The notes beneath the pieces are model-generated. The model had not been told where the DNA came from. It did no database searches and saw nothing but the letters and a program-made list of their open reading frames with translations. Below are positions 56,061 to 64,000 of a stretch of DNA of 64,000 nt, in pieces. The translations under genes were made by a program, and so were the position numbers. Numbering within the stretch: position 1 is the first letter of the stretch; every line of letters begins with the position of its first letter. Source of the stretch: Marisa cornuarietis (Eukaryota; Mollusca; Gastropoda; Architaenioglossa; Ampullariidae); assembly GCA_004794655.1 (NCBI GenBank), contig SMMW01000635.1, positions 3,038,001 through 3,102,000 of the forward strand, written 5' to 3'.

Positions 56061-57753
56061 GTGAAGTTTTCATTTCGCCTTTTTTATCTGCATGTGTTGT
56101 TGATGTTGTTGATGAGATCTTTGGAGACCAATGAGTGCACAGTTTAGCGTTGAGCTCTGGGTTATTGATGGGGGTGGTGGTGGGGGGACAAGGCTTGGAC
56201 ATCGTGCTGAATGATCTTTACAGACAAAAGGGACGCAGAAACATGCTGTTTTCACGGACAGTACAGAAGGGTTGTGGTGACATACAATAGAAGATAGTCG
56301 ATCGAGATTTACAGACACCGAACAAAGGCATGCGTGCAGCTGAATTAAAAAATAATGCATATAAATAAAGCGCGGCACGAGTGGTAAACCTCTCGGGTAG
56401 ATCCACTGATCGATGAACACACGATAGGACGAACGTACACTCTGGCCTTGGGAATGTTTTTGCTATTGTTTCATGTTGAAATTTCTAGCATGTTTAGACA
56501 GTCAGCGTACTTGTGAACATAAATCTTAGAGAATAGATAAATCAGAAAATAAAGCACCACGAGAAATAATCTTCCCGATTGTACGACGACCTTGGCAACA
56601 TACATACACCTTTTTAAGATGGGAGTATATAGATATATATATTCATATATACATAGATACCTTGCGTACCTACATACTAAAATAAAACCATTTGGATGAT
56701 CACATGCACCTGAAAACAACTACGTTATCTCAACTGTTCTTAAACAATATTTATTGTAAACAACCAACAGATGTGTGGTCACAAGCAGGAAGCTGAACAA
56801 TTCATGACAAGACATACACGTGATACAGTCACCACACTGCAAAGATGTGAAAAGAGGCTTTGGGGGTTAATTCTGACAACACATCAATCAGGTATTGATT
56901 GCAATAATTAATACAAAAACTGTTTGTAGCCAAGAGAAACATCGATGGGAAAGCTGCGAAAAACAGTATGGTGTACTGAAAAGCCTACCCCTTGTAAAGA
57001 TTCAGTTTCTGACTTTGTATTTTCGTCCGTCGCCTTTGACATTTTTTGCGTTTGTTTCCTGAAGTACTTGTGTTTCTACTGGAGTATGACCATGTTCTGT
57101 AACACTCACTTTCATAGGAAAAGTTAAGCTGACAACAGTAAAGGGTCTCAAAATATGCAGCAGAATTTTTCTTACCAACCGACAATAACATCGACATGTT
57201 TATCAAAAGCAAAAGCAGGATCTCGGTTACTCAATTTCTGTGGTTATAAATATATGGCTACAAGTAAGAACATCACAAAATGAGAATCTTTGTGTACTCA
57301 GAATTTGCTAGAATTGTTTGTTTGTTTTTTTGGAGCTTCTAATAATCATTTTCTCTTCAAAATGTCATGTTATTGAATAATGACAATGACTGATTATTTC
57401 ATAAAATGACAGGGAAATCACAATCTTTGCCTTGCAGGAAAAAGATTTCTTTTGCAGACGATCTCAAAATATTTTTAGCAATATTATCAGCCCTGCCATT
57501 TTCTCGTAACATTAATTTTTCAAATGTTATAAAAGAATCATCAAAATCAATCATTCAGAGTTATGTGGATAAATATATCTGTCTCATTAAAAAAAACCAA
57601 TTTAAAGTAAAATGCAAATGAAATACGTTGGTCTTAACTGATGAATTTGTGTTATTAATTAAACGTCGTGTCTGGAGCAAAGGCCATATTACTGCAAGAA
57701 ACGACAGATACTGAAGTTCTCAACCCTTTCTGCTTAAAAGATGGGGTTTCAAA

Positions 57754-57785
<32 letters not shown>

Positions 57786-59099
57786 GATTTTGTTGAATAA
57801 CTATCGTGGCATCATTATCTTCGATCCCGATTATATTTCATCTGTAACAGCCAGATTTGGAGCTTTGTGATGTATTTATATTTGTATGATGTGTATTACA
57901 ACACGCTGTCAGTACTAGGCATTAATAAAATGTACATTTGCACCTCGTCCTTGAAGCTAATGCTCAACAAGCTGCATCAACAACGATGAGCAGGACAGAA
58001 CAGCTCAGCTAGTCAAATATTTGCGAAAACAATGATGAATAAAACAGAACAGCCCAGAAATTTGAGAAACCACATTGACTGACATGGCTGGTTTTTTTCT
58101 GTGAGCATAAAAATTTTTACAATGAAACATCCTGGAACACCGGATTGGAAGCAATGAAGTGTGGCTGCTCTTTAATGCGCGTCCTTTCAGTTTTGTACAA
58201 AAAGAGATAGCAATGTTCTCTTCGGCAAATATCGAACATGGACTGGTGCTCCATTGGGAATTTCATGTTCGTGACTTCATGCTGTCATCCCAGTCTTCTT
58301 CACTTTGCTTAGCTCTTCCTCGCCGCACTCAGGTCTGGAAGAAGAGCTACATTTTCGACACGACGGTAAGTAAAATCCCGTTTTGCTATTCAAAATTTTG
58401 GTTGGAAACAATTGAGAGGTTCAGGACCTAGCATCTAAGCTCAGCTTGACACTTCACTTGCTTTTTTTTCTGAAAAGTTTACATTGAAACTATCTCTTTA
58501 TATGATATAGGATTTGTTTCTTATCACACACTCATTAAAAATATGTCTTTAGACATTTGTGGACGTGTTTCTTAAATCCAATTGTCTATTGATCTGTCTT
58601 TAGAAAAATCTTAGTGCAGTAATAAAGCTTAATATTGATCGTAATCAGACGAAATATACCCATAATTCCTCTGAAAAAAACAGATTTTCTGCAGATTTTT
58701 AAAATTTTACATAACCAAGTTTGAGACGAATTGGTGTTGCACACCTGCAACATCGTTCTCTACGCGCCATTTTAAAGGTACTCGTGCAAGCAATGACACT
58801 TTTTTATCTCCTTCATAAGGTCGCCGTTGGTTCAGGTGTTTATAAAAGACAAAATGTGTCTGCGTGGGGATTTATGTCACCTGAAACAGTCCGTATCTCT
58901 CACCTAGAAACTATACAGTCCACACAATGCTCGTCCTTCTTACCCTCCCCCCTTCTGCTCTTGCTACTTGTCTGCCCATCTTTCTCTGCAGAATCACTAT
59001 ATTTTCTATGTTGTTACTTGGTGTCTTTTTGTGTTTTCCATCTTTGTTTTCTGTTTGTCGTCAGTATTGTCGTTTATTCTTCCGTCCCTCGTGTTCTAT

Positions 59100-59198
59100 C
59101 CATCTAGTCCATGTCTCTTCCTTGTTTTAAGCGCTAGGAGCATGCTCTCTATGAGTGTGAATATGCGCTATACAAATCTTCATTTATTATTATTATAA
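59100..59198 (+). repeat. LINE/SINE 3' tail (gcgctatacaaatcttc plus ATT)
   Basis: It ends in aatatgcgctatacaaatc and ATT units. A near-identical tail is at 41,280-41,370. Such tails mark 3' ends of non-LTR or SINE copies. The 5' extent here, perhaps from 58,720, is unclear. Confidence 0.5.
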
Positions 59199-59561
59199 AT
59201 GTACAATTTTCATCCCATCGGCTTCGGTAAAAGAATTACCTTTTTGCCAATCGACTTGTTCAAAATAACAATAGTGTTTCAAGAAAATCTAAAGTTATTT
59301 GTGAAATGGCTGCAAGATACGTCTGACCGAAAATACTAAGCAATAAAGTCACTTTTCTCCACTGTTTTGGCCTTAAAATAGTCCTACAGCAATAAAACAG
59401 AAACAAAAAGAAAACATTTAACCATTAAGCTATACCTTTCTATCCAGGAAAAAAAGTACTTCTACGGTCTGAAAGTGTAAACAGTCAAACATGTTCGGTG
59501 CCACAACAATGTGCATGCCGGCATTTTGAAGCTCGTGGAAAACTCAAGTATTCAAGGAACC

Positions 59562-59622
59562 ATGGATGGTGTTTTCGTATTCCATTTAATCCTTCCTTTC
59601 TTAAACAACTTGCTCAAGTACA
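59562..59622 (+). CDS. Gene D exon 1, predicted signal peptide
   Basis: ATG at 59562 opens MDGVFVFHLILPFL, followed by a strong GTAAGTAT donor after TAC A. This is the same Tyr-then-phase-1 end as exon 1 of A-C. It was chosen as the only such leader seen upstream of exon 2. Confidence 0.6.
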
Positions 59623-60510
59623 GTAAGTATGGTTCTTGTACCTCCAACTATCTACTTGTTTAATTAGCTTCTTCGGAAAACCTTCCAGAATGTAGTAGTC
59701 CTACACAAAATTATGTGCCACTTGTCGCTGTTAAGAACGAGAGACATACTTCTTAAAACTTTACCTCGATACAGATGTTTAAAATATTACTAATTCATGC
59801 TACTGTGTAAGATAAGAGCTTATTAATTGAAAGCATGCGGTTTGCTTTATCTGTATCTAATTACCATTTGATTACAACTAATTTTGTCAAAACTTTCCAT
59901 TTGTGATAATTAATTCCATTCACCCTCTAAGAAAGTTTTTTGTTTAATTAATCTTGATGAGTTCGAATCTCTTAGTCACCTAAATGAGATTTAAGTTCTA
60001 AAAGGACATCACAATATCTTGTAATATTTCTACAATGGCTTTCTCGATTACATAAAATGCAGATGTAAATTCTATATCTTCGTCCATTTTTGTCTGTCTA
60101 CAGGATTTCTTTACCACAATTTATGCAATATTTTATATTCCACAGATTTATTGGGTAATGGAGTACTGTGTTCAGTCAGTTGTTGATCAAATAGCACTTT
60201 TCTTTTTCCCGTTCCATGCTTTATCTCCTTCTCTTTCTTCACGTGTTGGTTTGCTTCTTCTATTTCTTCTTATTGTAATTTTGATAATAATTATTATTTT
60301 TAAAGCACAATTAGCTTGCTCATAAGGCTGGCACTTTATTGCTGGTGTTGTTACGACTATTACTGAAATCATGCTTTGATGGGTGAAGGTCATTTAAATT
60401 AAATATAAAAAGTCTACTTCACAATTCTTCGGGATAAAAGTATTATCTCTCTGCTGACAATGAGCAAACAGTATATCCAATAGTCTCTCACTTTTAGTAG
60501 TCTGTCTGTC

Positions 60511-60591
<81 letters not shown>

Positions 60592-61658
60592 TATGACAGA
60601 AGATCATGATAAATCTGTCGTGTGTGTTTGCGTCTGACTTTTGGACATTTGACAGTCGGAAACCGTGTATTAAAAGAAATTCCTTCTTTTCTGGTCAACG
60701 ACAACCTTTTAGTTAATTTTTCTCTAAAGGCTATTCACAGTCCACCCCCTGGCCAGACTGTTGTTTCCACACAGAAGTGTCTACAATAAGCGGGCCAGTA
60801 TCGCCTGCCACACCTTCATCCCACGGCGTCCGCAAAGTCTGGATCCTGGATTTGAACACAACTTTCTTCATCAGCAGCATTTTAGTTGAGATTGAAACTA
60901 ATGACGATGGTAACTAAAACACACACGCATGCACAACTCAGTGTATATTATCCCCTTCACCCTTCACACATTTTCTTGAAATTATTTTTCTCTATACAAT
61001 TGAATCCTTCTTTGCATAATTAAGTTTCCCTGAATAGCTTCCCCTTACAGTCAGTTTTTAATTTTAAGCTACCACCCCTTTCCTTCTCTCTTCCTCTCTC
61101 TTTCTCTACACTTATCTGTCTATATTTACCTACCCCGATGTTTCAACCGTTCTTATCACGACTGTTTCTCTCTGTTATTCTTCGTGATCTTAGCAACAAC
61201 TAGTCTGATTTCGCGCACCTGTACCTGTGTGTTGTTCCTGCACCCAGAATCCGTTAGCGTAGACATTGGGACGACTTCATGCGGCACCTTCCAGGACACG
61301 GCATGTTTCGTTACGTGTTCCACCCGTAAAGTGGTGTCCAAACACGGGCTCTACGTCACAATCAACGTCACGTGTAGCGACACCAACGTTAAGGGTCGTT
61401 ACGTGCGCGTGCGCCAGAGCAAAGCCAGTGACCTCGCGCTGTGTAACCTCAGGGTCATGGGAAGGCCAGGCATGAGCACAGGTGATCTTGTGTTTCAATT
61501 TCTGAGCATCTGAGTGTAAAGGATGGAGATGGAGATGGTTGTAACGATATTTGACACTCGAGACTCGAGACGCGAGTGTGTGGAAGAGATAAATGAGGGT
61601 GAGAATGCTTGGTATGGGCTTTACAACAGATTTCTACAGATAAATACGAACCAGCTTC

Positions 61659-61747
<89 letters not shown>

Positions 61748-64000
61748 CGTGCGTGTGTGCGTGTTTCAGCAAATTCAAATTTTCATATTTTTATCCCCTC
61801 GAGTACTATTTTGTGTGAAATTACAAGTTGGTGCGAGTTATATTATTTTTGATGACTGTTAGCGATATCGTGCGACTATGCGACTGACTAATTTCACACA
61901 GAAAAAGTGACAGTAAGAACTCCCTTACGGACAAGCAGTACCGAAACAACAGATATACCTGTGTTTGGCACAGAGCTACGTGTATCAAATATTACCCCTC
62001 AAAACGGGGCACAACAATGACAAAGAAGACAAACCGGCAATTTTTTTTTATTTTTATACTTCTGTTTATTTGCTTCCTTTCTGGCATACTTTTTTCGGTC
62101 TTTCTTTTTCACACAGAGCTAAAAAATTATGCGCGTGATGCAAACTGCTGGGGAAGTTCGTCCTTACCTTCTACGTATAATGAAAGACGGGCAGTTGATG
62201 GAAAGCGAGACTGTTTAGTGGCCAGAAAATCATGCAGCCGTTCAAAATCAGATTCCAGAATGACTCACTGGTGTAAGGTGGACTTGGGGAAGCTGAGACT
62301 CGTGTCGCACATCATCATAACAGACGCCCAAGACTCGTCAGTCTGTAAGTAAACTGAGGGCAACTAACAGAGTGGAACATTAGCCACTGTTTATGTTTTA
62401 CATTATTATTATTATTATTATTAAAGCAGATTTATATAGCGCCATTTTCAACTCCAGAGTCGACTCAATGCGCTGTACAGTGTATGGGGTTAGTTTTAAA
62501 ATCACTGAAAAATAGCAAAATTCTTGTAGTAAGATCATCAGGTTAGTTCGACAATCACAGAAATATCCAGAATTCTGTTCAAGAATTTCCGGACTGAACT
62601 ACTGGAGGCAATCAGCAGTATGCTAGGATAGTCATAGACTGTGGAGTTGTGGAAGCCAGTGAGACACACCTGTCCGCTTGCTGATATAAAAGCATGGGTA
62701 GTCTTCACACTCCTGTGTATGACCAGCAGGTCACGGCAAGAACCATAGTCCATGACAAGCAGGACTGTCCATGGCGATGGACGAAGCTACAGTAATGTGG
62801 GAGAAGTCTCATATTGTAACTGCTTGGTTAATACTTCTTTCTACACATAAGAGAACTCGTGATCTCAGTTTTCTACATCAATCCGCTTAACAGCCACCTG
62901 CAGTCCTGTTGTCGAGTGCGGAGCTACATGCAGTGTGGTTGTATCTGTGAGACCTTTGGCTATTCCTGTATATGGCTGATAGACACAGGCCACACTGTCA
63001 AACTGCACGATGACCACTTCTGATGACGATGACTCATTGATGTTGATAGTCACCTTCACCTTTTCTGCCAGTGGTGGCGAGGTTACTTGCTGGTGGAGAA
63101 TCAGACAACTGAGATTGGGAATAAGCACAATGCGTGGTTACTGATTTGTCTGACATACCCTTTGTCTGTCTTTAGCCTCCTGTCACTCTTGAATCGTTGA
63201 ACTTTACTAGCTACTTGTTTTAGCAAGTCGTCTGCTCGGGACTCGTGCTGGCTCTCAACGGCCGTGAGTTCAGATCAACGGGAAATCCGAAAGTCAAAGA
63301 AAGAAAAAAAAGTCAAACAGTCCTGCACAGCAGCGATGCAGCGAAGAAAGTACCGACTTACACAATGGGCACTAAAAACACAACAAACTAAGAAAAAGAC
63401 AAAAATTGCGGAGAGCCGCCTCCCTCAAGCCTGTTAGGCGAGGGGACGCCACTCCAAATCAACATCAACGAAGTAAACAAAAATTACATTAAGTTCACGT
63501 TTGCGGACTAAAATCTATGGCCAAGTTAACATGCCTATAAAAATAAAAGCGCAGACATATCTACTCTCATCTCACTATTTCACTAAGTTGTTTATCGTAA
63601 GGAAATTAAAGTAGAACAATATTACATATTTTAAATGGATACGCAACTCCGTAGATGTTGTTGCCTGACAAACACACATCGGTAGGTTTTTCCTTTGAAT
63701 GTCTGACTCGGCTACCTGTCCGCGCCAGGTGAGTTTCTAATGAATACTTTTGTTCAGACAGGGAGAGATGACTCCGGCTCTCTGGGGTTATTAGCACTTG
63801 CAGTACTAGCAACAGTCATTCTATCAAGTCTTCTTTATTCTTCTTTCGCTCTCGTGCCACGACACACACGTCTGTGACAGGCACAGCACAGATGGGGAAA
63901 ATTGTATTGTAGACTACCTTTCAATGTATTGTTCAGATGGCAGACTGTCCAACTTTACCATCGATATTCAGCGCTTCAGTGGTAAGAACTACAAGCAATG
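59562..64000 (+). CDS. Gene D: divergent FTP-domain receptor, 5' part only (runs off window)
   Basis: Plus-strand exons: 59562-59622 (leader MDGVFVFHLILPFLNNLLKY, phase 1 donor A|GTAAGT), 60730-60909, 61248-61481, 62117-62344, and 63937 to past the window end. The order, the phase 1 joins and key residues match genes A-C. Exon 2 has WPDCCFH and ILDLNTTFFISSI; exon 3 has VSVDIGTTSCGTFQDTACF and GRYVRVRQ; exon 4 has RRAVDGKRDC, HWCKVDLGKLRLVSHIII; exon 5 starts YGRLSNFTIDIQRF. It is the most diverged member. The NR.D.CC end of exon 4 has become TDAQDSSVC, so canonical sugar binding is doubtful. Exon 1 is the least certain exon. The stalk and anchor exons should lie beyond 64,000. Confidence 0.72.
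60505..60591. repeat. (CTGT)n microsatellite in gene D intron 1
   Basis: About 20 tetranucleotide units. A short related tract is at 57,757-57,785. Confidence 0.9.
60730..60909 (+). CDS. Gene D exon 2, FTP-like domain 1, first half
   Basis: This exon has 60 codons. The acceptor CTCTAAAG rather than CACAG ten bases later keeps phase 1, and it aligns the spacing to the WxDCC motif exactly with A and B. Confidence 0.7.
61248..61481 (+). CDS. Gene D exon 3, FTP-like domain 1, second half
   Basis: This exon has 78 codons, acceptor GCACCCAG and donor ACAG|GTGATC. It contains CFVTCSTRK, an NVTC site, VKGRYVRVRQ and LALCNLRVMGRP. Confidence 0.78.
61662..61740. repeat. (GT)n in gene D intron 3
   Basis: Nearly 40 GT units end in gcgcgtgcgtgcg, between exon 3 and a possible linker exon. 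Confidence 0.9.
62117..62344 (+). CDS. Gene D exon 4, FTP domain 2, first half
   Basis: This exon has 76 codons behind a long pyrimidine tract and CACACAG: ELKNYARDANCWGSSSL, RRAVDGKRDC, HWCKVDLGKLRLVSHIII. The donor is GTCT|GTAAGT, phase 1. Confidence 0.8.
62403..63460 (-). mobile_element. Related retroelement-like insertion in gene D intron 4
   Basis: An ATT-repeat tail, tatatagcgccattttcaac, aatgcgctgtac, and at the far end gagccgcctccctcaagcct, match the ends of 11,405-11,999. The interior has an 87-codon minus-strand ORF (62,865-63,128) that I do not recognise. Confidence 0.45.
63937..64000 (+). CDS. Gene D exon 5, start only
   Basis: After the acceptor TTGTTCAG the phase 1 frame reads GRLSNFTIDIQRFSG, matching QRLANFTVELGRLES of the E5-type exons. 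It is truncated by the window end. Confidence 0.7.
   Translation, partial: MADCPTLPSIFSASVVRTTSN

Larger units (their letters stand above)
55431..59561. other. Intergenic region between genes C and D (right of the solo LTR)
   Basis: No supported coding exon. It holds a possible SINE (55,780), a short CTGT tract (57,757) and a retroelement tail (59,100). One strong donor-like GTAAGT at about 58,369 follows an open frame from 58,159, but no partner exon was found. It should include the gene D promoter. Confidence 0.55.

Noticed and set aside
58159..58431. 90-codon plus-strand ORF as exon 1 of gene D
   Set aside because: It has a good donor at about 58,369 but no hydrophobic leader near the splice, unlike the exon at 59,562. 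Left unannotated as coding.
62865..63128. 87-codon minus-strand ORF in gene D intron 4
   Set aside because: The composition looks protein-like, but it lies inside a retroelement-like insertion, has no recognised domain and no splice partner.

Overview
This is eukaryotic (metazoan) DNA. Genes are intron-rich, coding density is very low, dinucleotide and trinucleotide tracts are long and common, and LINE, SINE, LTR and MITE copies are interleaved. The coding exons encode fucolectin/F5-8C-like (FTP) lectin half-domains on a membrane anchor, which I associate with lophotrochozoans. A gastropod mollusc is my best guess, but nothing in the window fixes the species.

The window is a cluster of paralogous membrane lectin-like receptor genes, which I assembled by hand from splice sites and reading phase. 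Three lie on the minus strand, head to tail: gene C (44,216-53,305, 7 exons, 529 aa), gene B (27,081-39,858, 7 exons, 575 aa) and gene A (2,005-19,535, 9 exons, 790 aa). A fourth, gene D (59,562 to beyond 64,000), is on the plus strand, diverges from C and is cut by the window end. Every exon of A, B and C joins in frame with GT/AG borders and no internal stop. The shared plan is: signal peptide exon (E1), divergent FTP-like domain 1 (E2+E3), FTP domain 2 (E4+E5), Ser/Thr/Val-rich 13-residue repeats (E6), then a last exon (E7) with a Cys motif, a charged juxtamembrane stretch, one membrane span and a short tail. Gene A has the E4+E5 pair twice, so it encodes three FTP-like domains.

Genes A and B sit in long tandem duplicated segments (about 510-24,990 and 25,145-41,850). 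The 3' part of C (about 42,335-45,290) is a third copy of the E6-E7 segment, while C's binding-domain exons are clearly divergent. Stalk repeat number (about 10, 6 and 3), domain number (3, 2 and 2) and intronic (TG)n tracts beside the E5 acceptors all vary. Remnants of further last exons lie upstream of A and of B.

Mobile DNA includes two full-length 3.2 kb non-LTR retrotransposons with target site duplications (21,401-24,583 minus, ORF nearly intact; 47,511-50,685 plus, frameshifted). There are solo LTRs with 5-bp duplications (4,837-6,060; 7,366-9,125; 53,884-55,425; probably 13,674-14,272), tRNA-type SINEs, a pogo-like MITE pair, and degenerate LINE fragments carried in the E4-E5 introns. 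A 41-codon secreted-peptide-like ORF with its own TATA box and AATAAA lies antisense in intron 2 of both A and B. No rRNA, CRISPR array or convincing tRNA gene was seen.
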